Source: Apricaphanius iberus
Taxonomy: Eukaryota > Chordata > Actinopteri > Cyprinodontiformes > Aphaniidae
Length of the DNA stretch: 64,000 nt
Assembly (NCBI GenBank): GCA_028564705.1
Contig: JAPXFQ010002633.1
Coordinates: 1,449,001-1,513,000 of the forward strand
Direction of reading: 5' to 3'
Shown: positions 24,062 to 61,864 of the stretch, in pieces
How positions within the stretch are numbered: position 1 is the stretch's first letter
Layout: each line of letters opens with the position of its first letter
Made by a program: the position numbers and the translations under genes
The notes under the pieces: model-generated
Seen by the model: the letters and a program-made list of their open reading frames with translations, nothing else
Databases searched by the model: none
What the model was told of the DNA's origin: nothing

Positions 24062-24723
24062 TTTAGAGCAGGTGTTCCCAAACTTTTTCCCTCAGAGGGC
24101 CGAAATTAATATCCATGAGGGGGCTGAGGGCCAAAAGTAGTCATTTTAACTTGAAATACAAACACCAAAAGTAAAGAATAGTAACGTAGTTTTATTTATT
24201 ATACAGTTATTTAAGATACCATTCTGTTTAAATAACAACAAAATGATAATCAATTTAAAACATACCTAAACTTCCTTATTTGGTTAATTTTTAGCACTGT
24301 CAGTGAAAAAAATTATATTCATATTTTATTATGCTTTTTATCTGTGTACCACTGCCACTTCATGTTGATAACAGCTGCTTAAGCTAGAAGCCAACTTGGT
24401 AAGTTGCCAACGCTGAAATAGTTTTATCTAATCTGGTGCGGCACTAAATAATATGCTCATGGGATATTTTCTAAATTGATCAAATATGATTATTTCTGGT
24501 CTTGTAAAGTGAGCAAATGTAAATATGTGGACAAATCTACTCTGCATGCCCCTTGCAGTTTCTTCTAATTCACTTTTAAACATATTTGTTATAGTTCAAT
24601 TATAATGTATGCATGATGTGGATTTTATGTAAGACCAGGGAAACCCCTGGCAGACCAAACTGAATGATTTGGGGGGCCATCTACGGCCCGCGGGCCCCAC
24701 TTTGAGCACCCTTGGTTCAGAGC
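24062..24723. mobile_element. hAT-type element inserted in LINE-B
   Basis: Element 24070-24715 with imperfect ends AGGTGTTCCCAAACTTT and, reversed, CCAAGGGTGCTCAAAGTGG. The 8-bp flanks TTTAGAGC and TTCAGAGC differ at one base, as expected of an aged hAT duplication. No transposase frame. Confidence 0.78.
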
Positions 24724-24880
24724 TACCTTTCAAGTAAACAATTATGACGCTTAAGTACTGTTTTCTTTCACTGATCTTTTTATGCTTTTCATGCGTTATG
24801 CTTAATTGCTGTTTTTACTACATGCTTTTACGATTAATTGTTTTTTTTACTTTCTCTAATGATTCATTTTTATGCTTTTC

Positions 24881-25137
24881 ATGTTTTATGCTTCCTCCCA
24901 CAGTCCAAAAACATGCGTGATAGGTGAATTGATCACTCTAAATTGTCCCTAGGAGTGAGTGTGAATGGTTGTCTGTCTCTCTGTGTTGGCCCTGCAACAG
25001 ACTGGCGTCCTGTTCAGAGTGTACCCTGCCTAACGCCTGATAATTGCTGGGATAGGCTCCAGCTGCCCCGTGACCCTGAATTGGATAAGCGGTTAAGAAG
25101 ATGGATGGATGGATGGATGGATGGATGTTTTATGCTT
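24881..25137 (+). mobile_element. SINE (subfamily A) inserted in LINE-B 3' UTR, with duplication
   Basis: Element 24894-25124, 5'-truncated, ending in GGAT repeats. The perfect 13-bp duplication ATGTTTTATGCTT lies at 24881-24893 and 25125-25137. Nearly identical to the 37424 copy. Confidence 0.94.
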
Positions 25138-25272
25138 TTTCTTGTTTTAATCTTAATTGCTGTTTTTACTTTCCATGTTTTTATCATATGTTTGGTTTCT
25201 TTACCACCAAATTATGTAAAGGAATTTTTATTACATTGTTGTTGAAAGTGTGCTATATAAATAAAAAAAGGA

Positions 25273-27775
25273 GAAGGAGAAGAAATGTGTAAGCGGTGAT
25301 ATTCAGTTTTTCACCAGACACCAAGCGCCATTGAATTTTCAACAACAACCGAAATTGTACAACAGCGACTACATTTCTACATTAAATAAGGACATTGTTC
25401 AATGAGAACATCTCCAGCTTTTCAGTCAATGTGAGGATTTCTCTGTTCTCTTTTGGCAATGACCCATGGGTGATGTGAATCACACTATAACTCTGATTGG
25501 CCAGGTCTGACCTCTGCTGTTAGCACAACCACAGCTCTCTGTTTTCTGACATGAGTCATGATTTTGACAGGTTTTGTTGCTTTGAGCTCTATAAAGATTT
25601 CCTATCCTCAATGTATTGTTTATGCATTTTATTACTACACTATTAATTGATAAAAGTAATTTGAAGTAAAGATGTGAGATTAGTGAGGCCAAAAATTATG
25701 GAAAGACCTTAAATTCTGATATGTTTTACTATAACAGGAAAAAAACAGCAAAAAAAGAAAGAAAAAAGATACAATCTTTATCCTAATGTTGAAAGCATAT
25801 ATATTTTCTGTCTTCTTGCAATCAGTACAATGTTATAAAAAGTACTGTTTGACTTGATGACACCTTTTCCCTTTTTAAACTGTTTAGATTCGGTTTTTTA
25901 TCATTTTTCCCAGTATGTTTACAGTTAGCTCATCCTATAGGTTGAATTCAGGCATAAGATGTTTTTTGTAATTTCTCATTTGTTCAATTAATCTGATATT
26001 TGGACACAGAAATGATTGCTTAACACTGAGTGATTTATTTATATGTATGGGTCCTCATTATTATTTATAGCTTTTTTTTGGTCACACTTCAAATATTTTC
26101 CCCCCTCAGATTTCAAATATGAGAAAGTTTGGCTAAACTGCCTTTTCAACATTTTTGAAGATTAGTGACCTTATTTGAATGTTATGCTCTCTTGTATTTC
26201 CCATCTTATTCTGTATTTTTATGTAACACTTGTAAAGCAGTATTCATTAGTAATTAAAGTTGCTGGGAACCTGAGCCACTTGAAAAAGTCAGATAGGAAC
26301 TTTATAGTATATATAGTATGACTTTTTTTCATAGAAAGTGTTAGGTGTGCCACTAGTTGTGGCAAATAGTACTTAGATTGTTTGTAGATTTATTCAAATT
26401 AGAAATGGACCTCATATCAGTCGGAGTAATTTCTGTCTGATTATTAAGCAGTGAATTTAATGCTCAAAATAAACAAGTTTAATTCGCAAGGGATTTACAC
26501 AGATATTTTTGTTGTAAAATGGTTGCAAAATTAGAGGAAAGAAAATGATAGAAAATTGCTCTAAGGTAAAGCACAGGTATAAAATACGTTACTCCCAATT
26601 ACTCAATTAGACTGTAAAATAAACACAATCACTGAAAAGGCATCACTGACATGCTGTATTACAGCAGGAATGCAAATCCATTCAAGCCACTTTATGTTGT
26701 TTGCCAAAGGCTTTTTTGTCCCCAGAGCCAGAAATCAAAGTATGTAAGTCTAAACAGTGGGCCATATGTGCCATACATTTTGTAACAGTAAAAAAAGAAG
26801 AAAAAATGACTGGTTGATGTAAAAAACCCTGTTTAATTTGAAATAACATTGGATTTCGATCTGCAGCGGACTCACACATGGTGAGAAGAGACACAACAAA
26901 ATGGACCAAAGTTGATTTGAAATGCCCAAAAAATGTTACAGTCTTGAAATATCACACCACATTATCCTCCAAACAGTCCAACCCCATGTCAAACACATTA
27001 TACTCCTCTGCGAATTGTAATGACTGATGTCCTTTCTGCACATGAACAGACACATTAAGTGAGGGGTTTAAAAACTGAAAAAAAAAGAGATTTCTTTTTG
27101 ACTGATCACTTTAGGCTGACCTTGTGAATGCGGCAATTTATATGTGCACATTTCCGTGTGCGCCCATGTGAGTGGCAGATGGACATTCTGTGTAGATCAG
27201 GACACACCAGGACTATGGCATCATATTATTCTCAACTTATCAAAAAAGCAAAAAAACAGCCATATAACAGAATGTATCCCATGGCCTCAGACAATCAGTG
27301 ATCAATGTTTTTTATAGCTCTCTATAGTCATATAGATATATATATATATATATATTTATATATTTATATGCATAATGTATATATATATATAAGTAAGTAG
27401 ATTTATTAAAAAGAGTTTTTACTTAAATACAAGTTGTGGCATTTTTCTTTTTCTATTTATTATTGCAATGATTTCTTTATCTAAGATGCTTTAAAAACGA
27501 CAGGTGAGCTCTGATTTGCTACGCAGTTATTTACAACTGTTTTAAAAAGCAAGCTTTCTGGTATCTCTGCCCCAGCCACCGAAAAATCAGAGGGTGTAGA
27601 ATGACTAACCAAGTGTCAATTAGAGCTTTAGCTAAATTGTAAAATGTACCTGTAAGCTTTTAAATTTAACCAAGTGCACTCAGGTGGTTCTCAACTTGAT
27701 TATAGCCAGCAGAAACAATTGGCGGTCACTGCGTAGTGGGCAGACCTGCAAATACATGTTTAGATTGGTCTATGG
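25273..27775. other. intergenic DNA, nothing recognised beyond a TA tract
   Basis: AT-rich. TA-rich tract at about 27330-27391. No family recognised. Confidence 0.4.
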
Positions 27776-28278
27776 CAGTGCCTTGAAAAGAAATCAACAC
27801 CCTTCAAAGTTTTCACATTTTGTCACTTTTCAAGAAAAAAAATGTAGTGCCTTCTATTGGGATTTTATGAGATAGACCAACACACAGTAGCACATACGCC
27901 ATATTCACCGTGAACAACAATGCTGGCAGCATCATGATATGGAGATGCTTTTTCAGTAAGAAATGATAGATGGTCAGAGTTCATGGGAAGACAAATTAAG
28001 CTAAATACAGAGCTACTCCAGAAAGAAGTCGACGAATTAAAGCGGCTTTAAGATCGATGTGAGGGTTCAAATGCCTGCCACATTTTTTAGATTTATATTT
28101 GAAGAATAAAAGATGTAAAACAAAAATTGAGATTTCCTGTCACATCATGATTTTGCTTTACCTTGTGTTAGTCTACAACATAAACCTTTAAATTACATTG
28201 ATTACATTGAAGGTAGAGGTTTTACTGTGACAGAACGTGATAAAGTTCAAGGGGAAGCAATATTTTTGAAAGGCACTG
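27776..28278 (+). mobile_element. internally deleted Tc1-like element
   Basis: Ends CAGTGCCTTGAAAAG and, reversed, CAGTGCCTTTCAAAAATATT, the usual Tc1-like ends in fish. The inside (27910-27957) encodes VNNNAGSIMIWRCFFS, matching the GSIMxWGCF stretch of Tc1 transposase. Most of the transposase is deleted. Confidence 0.82.
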
Positions 28279-28282
28279 TAGA

Positions 28283-29373
28283 TCAACTATTTAATTTTTC
28301 ACACAGCCTTTATTCTTTTTTATGCGAAATTCTCTGACATCCCAGTGGTTAGGTTCAGAAGCATTATGAGCTTTTTGTCTATCTCAAGCGCAAACTTTAC
28401 CATTGCTGCCTAAAAAAAAGTTATCATCATCTGACTTTCTAGTGATTCTATGAATATAATGTTACTGATTATGAAAAGACTTTACTAATTTATATGTTTT
28501 TCTTTGAAAAACTTCTGTGTTTCTGTAGTAAGGATCAGCCACACATTTTGAAGTTATTTCATTACTGCAATAGTTGATTACCCAGACTTAGAGCAATAAA
28601 TCATTCTGTATGTATGTTAAAAAAGGCTTTTTTCATTTAGTATAGAGAGTCTGTGGCAAAATAGCAGGTTTGCACAGTCTGACCGTTCAAGCTTACAGTT
28701 TTCTGGTCTCCTAATGGTTATAATATCTGGCACGAAGTCTTTGCAGGCAAGTAAAGATGATGACCATGATGATGACCATGAAAATACTGTTTGCAGGGAA
28801 TTCTAAGGCCTTTGTCAGAGGGCGTGGCTTATGGGCCATCATAGTCCAAAGACAGAGCAGGAAAAGAGAGGTTTTGGGTGTCTTCAAAAGGTTCAGTCAT
28901 CATCGCTATCATCATCACTGTCTCATTAGCTTCATGTTTTTTTTTTTTTTTTCAAAGATCATTTTTGTCCCCATTATGAAAATCTGTGCTGGCTTTCACG
29001 CTGGCTTAAAATGATTACAATATTGTCCTTTCCAAAATATAAAACAAAAACAAAAAGAAAAAAAGTGAGAATGCAGTAGGAAAGTGTGAAGGTCTATGTA
29101 GTCCATCTTTCTTTTTCTGCTCCTCTGACTCCAAAGTTTTAGTTCGTTTGTCTTTCGTAGAACGAGCCAGTGGCAGCAGAGGGTGAAATGATTTCGCAGA
29201 GTTCGTTCTTGTGTATTCAAGTGTTTAAAAATGTCTCTGTATTTTTATTCGGTTTTCTGTCGTTATGATGATGTGAGTTTATATAATGTATGCTGCAAGC
29301 ATTTCTGTGTGTGTTTTGATTTTAAAGTCTTCATGTTTGTGTGTGGTTAAGGCACAGCAGGTGTTTTTGGTTT
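28283..29373 (-). other. 3' UTR / downstream flank of gria4 long isoform
   Basis: Directly downstream of the long-tail stop. It holds an A/T-rich tract at 28939-28953 and short ATGATGACC repeats near 28756-28782. Where transcription ends is not clear. Confidence 0.4.
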
Positions 29374-55653
<26,280 letters not shown>

Positions 55654-57342
55654 TCAGAAATTGAGAGTGAAGAGATTAAGTAGATAAAATAGAAGATTTG
55701 ATAGAAAACATGAGAAAGTAGATGAGGTATATGGAGATGGTAGAGGTAAATGATGATTTAGAGTGATAAAAAGATCAAAGATAAGATTAGAGACATAAGG
55801 GAGAAAAAACATTGTGGCTAATGCTTCTGTCAAGGATGTGCAATACAAAATGCTGTTTCACACAAGCATTTTTAACACAAAAGTGTGCATGACTGTAAAC
55901 CTACTTGAGCTGCCAAAGTAATTGTCTTTCAGGCCTAAAAAGCATTTCAGCAGTAACAATAACATGCTTCAAAAAACAGATTGTAATCTGGGCGCTGCTC
56001 CGTGTCACTCTGCGCCTCATTCTCAGTCACTTTTTGCCATGTTTAGTTTCGTCATCCACCAATTGTAAGCTAAAGTAAGTGGCAATTCATTTAGTTGTCT
56101 TTCAGTTTCATTAACTCCTTTTCACAAAGTAGTGGTATACAGAGCAAACAAAACCAAGTCTAATAGAGAAAATAAGGAAGACGTATGGGAGACCTAGCAA
56201 TTTAATGTTTTTGTCATGCAGTAAAATACCTTGCTAGTCTAATAAAAGAAAAGGCTTTGTTTTACACAGTGTACTAAGGCGCATACCCCAGTATATATCA
56301 TCAGATTTTCTGTGCAAAAGCAAATGAACAATTAAATTTAACCAAATCCTTGTTACTGATAAACAATAAAATAGCTAAAGATCTACTTTAAAAGATTACA
56401 AGTACATCTGGCAGAGAATCCTGAAAGTAAATATAATGAAAAGACAAAATAATAATGCTCAGTATGGTATTGTTACATGGTAGTCCATTTAAAAGTGCAC
56501 ACAAGTTCAGAACATTTGGGAAATGTTGAATATGCATCAAACTTGGCTGTCATAAGGTAACCAAAATCACAATATCAGGTATGTCACCTACTGAAAACAT
56601 GAAGCAGGCTAAAATATCCCCAAAAGAGCATTCTACCCATATCTAAAGAAACTTAAGAATACATGAGAAAGTGACGGGGACACAATGGGACAACTCAAAG
56701 CCAAAACCCAGAGCACACTTAAAACAAAAAAATCAGTCTAAGGTTTGCCCAAAAAGCTTGGTTTTCAAGGCTTTTTGGGAAAACTCTTCATTTGAGGGAG
56801 ACTTTCAAAAACATATGTCCACTCTTTCATGTGGAATAAAACAAAACATTTTAAAAAGAACATAATGTCGAGAGACTAACGTTGGTAGTGCAATGAACTA
56901 CCAATTAACCCTGGAAGACAATGTTTAGCCCTAAGTTCAGCACCTTAAGCTCACTTGGGTTTAGGTGTGCAGTTTTGATAAGCTCTTTACTCATGTTATC
57001 TATGAAGCTTCATTGTTATTACTGTGCTTGATGGATCAGAGAGTAATGCCTAAAGGACAAAGAAGTATTGCTAGTGTAAAATTTAATATGGGCATCAATG
57101 AAAGCAAGTTATTCTTCATCACTTGACACAGTGAAGATTGCTGTGCCAATGGGTGGTGTTTTGTGTATGGTGTCCTCAATAATACAACTCCCTTTTAACC
57201 TTGCAGTTGCAGTGCTTTTTCATCACTAAAGGAGGGAAGAGAAGTTAACTGCTCTATTAGACGGAAACTCTTTATTTGAAAAGGTTATTTTTCAAAGTAC
57301 AAATAATGATGGCTTTAAGGGTTGGGCGATATGGCCTAAAAC

Positions 57343-57702
57343 ATTATCACTAGGGATGCAATGATACTACTTTTTTCAAAAGGATACGATACCGGTACTT
57401 GGACCTGAGTACTTGCATTTACAGAGTACCAATGCGAATACTTCTACTACACAAAAAAATGCAATGAATAATAAAAAAAAATGTTATATTTTTCTCTAGT
57501 TGTCACACCAGTTGATAGGAAATTAGATAAAAAATATTAATAAAAATGACTGCAAAACAAAAATTTCTGTATTCTGTATTCTGTGAAATGATTGCCGTTT
57601 CCACATTTAAAGTATCAGTCAATACAGATGTGAGTACATTACAACGGTATAGGACCCGATACTTGATACCAGTATCGGAATCAGTGCATCCCTAAATATC
57701 AC
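57343..57702. mobile_element. hAT MITE with 8-bp duplication
   Basis: Element 57351-57694. Ends TAGGGATGCAATGATAC and, reversed, TAGGGATGCACTGATTCC. Flanks ATTATCAC and AATATCAC (7 of 8). It seems inserted into another repeat whose pieces flank it (GGTTGGGCGATATGGCC on the left, CACAATATATAAACCC on the right). Confidence 0.85.
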
Positions 57703-57706
57703 AATA

Positions 57707-58349
57707 TATAAACCCAGTGCTTCTCAAATAGAGGGGTGGCCTGGTAGCTGAGGCTTATATTCATACTTTAACGTGGATCAAGCCTCCAGTCACTAGGTGG
57801 CAGCAGTGCTCAAACTGATCAACAGGCTGCCTGTTCAGCCCAACAGATGAAGCCTGTACACAGAGAGAGACAGAGAAAGAGAGAGAAAAGGAGCTGATAA
57901 ACGGAGTCCACGGTGTGGGAAAGGGAGATGGACTCGCTGTAAAAACCAAAAAATTGACTACATAATGAAACGCTGTTCCCCTAGTGATCTGTTTAGTCTA
58001 AAAACGCACATCCCAGTGAATCGTCTGTTTCTGTTCTGAGCATCACACAGAATGAAAAGTCTGGATTAAATGTTACCAATTTACCAAGTTTATTAACCGA
58101 ACTTGGAAATAGTGTTAAAACAGTAAAATAAGATGCAACGATTTGCTGTAGTTGCAGCTTTTTTTTTTTTTTTCTGTAATCAGTATATGTTACATGCAGT
58201 ATGCATATAATATATACGGTATCAATAAATAAGTAAATATTTTCAGATATCAATCTGGCGGGGCGGTGGGGAGGGGGGTTTGGGGTGAAAAAAATTCTGC
58301 TCTCTAGGAGGGGCTTGGAAGAAAATAATTGAGAAGCACAGTATTAACC
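57707..58349. mobile_element. hAT element with 8-bp duplication
   Basis: Element 57715-58341. Ends CAGTGCTTCTCAAATA and, reversed, CTGTGCTTCTCAATTA. Flanks TATAAACC and TATTAACC (7 of 8). No transposase frame. Confidence 0.83.
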
Positions 58350-59229
58350 CTTTAAGCCTGCTAGCCCTCTTTTTTGGAGTCACGCCTCCTAGAGTAAAAT
58401 TTAACTTTCAACTTTCAATTATTTGTTATTACAGACACCAACAATTGGTCTAAAGCCAATAATAGTGAGTTGTTACTATTTATGATGTTTATCTGCTTCT
58501 TAAGAACGAAAAACTAGCGGATAATGTTTATGTTTTTCAGGCAGAATTTATATTCATATTTCATATTTTCTGAATTTCAACCTAAATTACTAATGCTCAC
58601 TATGATTTTCACATTCACAGTATCCCAATAGATCTTCCTATTATATGAGAGCAATTTGAACATTTTAGGACTTTTACAAGCTGTAAAAAGCCTTCCAGAG
58701 TGTAGGTATGCCAAATTCAGAAAAAAACAGCTTTGGGCTTAAGAGTCTCAAGTTCACCTTGATAATGATAAATGGATGATAGAAACCCCACCACCAAAAA
58801 ACTAAAGTTTTTCCTACAGAAGAGGCAGTGCCTTCTCCTCTTCCTCCTTAACCAGCTCTACCTCTGCTGCTTCTATATTTGAATCCTCCTCCATTTGCTC
58901 CCCGTATTTCCCTTTTTATTACAGACTGCACAACAGTTTTGCCAACTCGTCAGCACAAAAAGTAACAAATGGCAACTCTAAGTCACTGAAAGCCATTATT
59001 TGCATATTTTACATATTGTAACAAATGCTGAAGGAGAGATGGAAACTGAAAATATTTTTCTTGAATTTTGTTGAATTGTTAACTATAGATTGCAGTGTGG
59101 TTGAGATGGATGGTATATACGACTTTTGAGGATGTTTGAGTTGTCACATGTTTTTTTTTTGGGCACATAATTCACCCTTACAATCCAGGCAGTAGGCCTC
59201 TGTAACATGACCAACAACCATTCTTTTAA

Positions 59230-59707
59230 TTAAAGGCACAGTGTTTACTTTTCGGCCAGTAGGGGGCAGTGCATACCTAAATTATCACAAGCATGCGGTA
59301 TCTGTGTCTTTGAGTAAGAAACTCAATAACGGAGGTCCAACTACTGCTGTGCTCAATTCCCTGAGAACAACATGACGAGCACATCAGTCTCTCTTTCATT
59401 GTTTGAAACTAGCAAAGAGGTAAAAATGTATTTATGGCGAAACCCTTTTGGATTTTGAGGGGAAAAGTAACGTTTTAATAGCGGGCTTGTTCCGTGCGCT
59501 TTGTCCATCCGGGCTCTTGTAGAAGTAAAGAGGTAATCTAATATGCCTCTCCCATGAAAAGAGGACCCGCGCCTATGTATTTTAAAGTCATATTTTACAA
59601 TATCGCCAATATTTTGCAATTAATGTGCTTTACGTAATTATTATTACATAATATTTTAATGGCTGTTTTCAAAAATGTACTGCAAAAACTACACACTGTC
59701 ACTTTAA
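59230..59707. mobile_element. TTAA-flanked non-autonomous DNA element, copy 2
   Basis: Begins TTAAAGGCACAGTGTTTACT and ends CTACACACTGTCACTTTAA. Same family as 40958-42032 but shorter; TTAA at both ends. Confidence 0.72.
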
Positions 59708-60093
59708 ATTCAATTCACATTTCTTTCTGTATTTATGAGAGTCGAATTTAGACTGAAACATGATGCTGTTTAACTTTTGTCACAGACAGGCACACAAAAA
59801 CGAAGATTTACTGTAAATCCCACGATGACGAAATGCGGTAAAAATCTTAAATGCTTTAAAAGCAGTGGGCTTAATATCTGCTCTGACTGCATCTTGGCCT
59901 GGGCGGGTGGGGCTGCAGCTGGAGTGACTGCCTGCTGAGTCTGGGTTGGTAGAGGAGCCCACCGCAGAAGAGTAACAAGGATGGATAGCTAGATTAGTTG
60001 CTTGTCTTTTTTTATTTTTTATATATTTTTTAAACTAGTCGCTAAATATAGCAACAAAGTGGTTAAGTTGGCAACACTACTGTATGGAGAGCC

Positions 60094-61459
60094 TAAAGCC
60101 TAAAGTTTATGCTTCTCCGACCGCAAATTTGCACTCAGATGCACACGTATTGACGGAGACGTTTGTCGTTTATAGTAGTCAGGTTTTTCCTATCCACCCT
60201 CTATAGTTTTTCCAGCGTTGCTCGACCAGGACAGCAGGGGGTGCTAACTTTTCATGGCATCTCTGCCTACTATCACAGCGCCGTTTCTATTTTTTTTTTC
60301 TAGGCTTATGAATTCATTTCTTCCTCAAGGAGCAATGAACAACAGAAAGTTTTGATTAAGCTGTAAAGCGTTTTACTAGAAGTGCAGTTCATAGAATACT
60401 CTAAAAACACATGGAAACTAGAGGGTGACACGGGAATCAATTGTCGCACCAGTCCTGTCCCAATCCGAAAAAAAATACTCCCGTCACGTCCCGATCACGT
60501 GACAGCCCCCCCAAAAAAATCTTGTCCCGAAAAAATCCCGTGAGAAAGACTCCCGTCCCGACCCGAATCCCGTAGATTAGTAATTTACCTCCTATGGCGC
60601 TCGCTCCCCCTGCCCCCCTTTAAACCATAGCGTAGCACAGTATTAAAGATAATCTATTTAGCTTTATCTGCCATATTTAACCATATCCTGCATTCTTGTT
60701 GTTTGGACAACCTTACCACGTCATGAATGGACTCGACTCGTCTGACTACCAAACTATTAAGATACACACATTTTCACTCGGAGATCATATGCTTACCAGT
60801 TTATCCCGGTGGTGTAGCAACAACGTAGCAGTTTTGGTGCGTGCAGTGTAGTAGACCCGATGGAATTGCATTTTGCAGCGGAGTAAATAACCACACACAT
60901 TGGCACCGTATCGCAGCATAATTTTTAAAAGCTAATTCCCTAATATCTGACAAGATAAATGTAAAAACATTTTTTTTTCAAAATTATGATTTCCGGTTTC
61001 CCGTCCGATCCCGTGGATTATTTCCTGTCCCGTCCCGATCACGTTACCAACAGTGAAATTGACTCCAGTCCCGCGGGAATCCCGAAAAATTGTCACCCTC
61101 TGATGGGAACAAACAGAGCAGCCTTTTTTCTTGTTTCTCTACACCTCCTTGTGTTCAAAATCGGCAACAGAACAGATTAGATAAATTATCCTTTCAGTAT
61201 AAAGCATGTAGTGGCCAAACGCTGCATTAACTACTGATAACAGTGACTGTAAAGCCCTGTTCTGGTAAAGCGATCTCTGGCTGTTGCTGACCCTGGCAAG
61301 TCAGATGCATACACTATCCGTTGATGGAAAAGGACAGTTAAAAATTGGACCTCTACTCCGTGCGTTCTTGCGTTGGTGACGGAGAGCACTTGCGTTGACG
61401 GATAATGGCGTTGCTTCAATCTTTCTCCGTCAAAACAGAGAAGCATAAACTAGGCTTAA
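60094..61459. mobile_element. Harbinger-type element with TAA duplication, carrying a hAT
   Basis: Element 60097-61456. Ends AGCCTAAAGTTTATGCTTCT and, reversed, AGCCTAGTTTATGCTTCTC. TAA on both sides (60094-60096, 61457-61459). The inside is interrupted by the hAT at 60419-61102. Confidence 0.78.
60411..61110. mobile_element. hAT element nested in the Harbinger-type element
   Basis: Element 60419-61102. Ends TAGAGGGTGACA and, reversed, CAGAGGGTGACA. Flanks ATGGAAAC and ATGGGAAC (7 of 8). Many CCCGTCCCGA-type subterminal repeats near both ends. Confidence 0.82.
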
Positions 61460-61830
61460 GTCTCCTCCCCCACTCAATTGAGTGATAAAAGCTATTTTCT
61501 AGTCTACTTTGTCTTATGCTATGAATCACAGATATGATGTACCTTGATTTAAATAACAACTAGTGATGTGCGTTTCAACTGTGTTTGTCAAGTGATTTAA
61601 GATTTATTCTAATGTGAAAGCTAGCTAGCACTTAAAACACTCATCGAGACCTTGTAAAGCTTCTCCATTAGGATGGCTCTCACTCCACCGACTATTTCTC
61701 CTCCAGGATAGCTACCACTTTTCACATGGCCAGATTTATAGTGCTTTTCTACACGTTTAAAGCTCCTTCCATCATCCTAGAGCAAGGAGGTAAAGTCACA
61801 GCCTTTTTTCTCCTTCTTCTTCTTGAGTTG

Positions 61831-61864
61831 GAGTCCACTATGTGTTTTTACACATAGTGGACTC
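61831..61864. repeat. 15-bp perfect hairpin, 4-nt loop
   Basis: GAGTCCACTATGTGT, TTTT, then the exact reverse complement. It lies in a gria4 intron. Confidence 0.92.

Larger units (their letters stand above)
22320..25272 (+). pseudogene. LINE-B (Rex1/L2-like) remnant carrying nested insertions
   Basis: Plus strand. N-terminal RT part at 22320-22545 (NILSTAFLKKILPVIK, then IVNTSLLSGVFP, IKPLLEKNN). RT C-terminal part at 23500-24061 (INATTRSAFYHLKNI, AFIFSWLDYCNSVLKCLPKK, LQLIQSTAACVLTRTRK). 3' end at about 25240-25272 (GTGCTATATAAATAAA). About 0.9 kb of unrelated sequence replaces the RT middle (22546-23480). A hAT (24070-24715) and a SINE (24894-25124) interrupt the 3' part. Confidence 0.78.
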
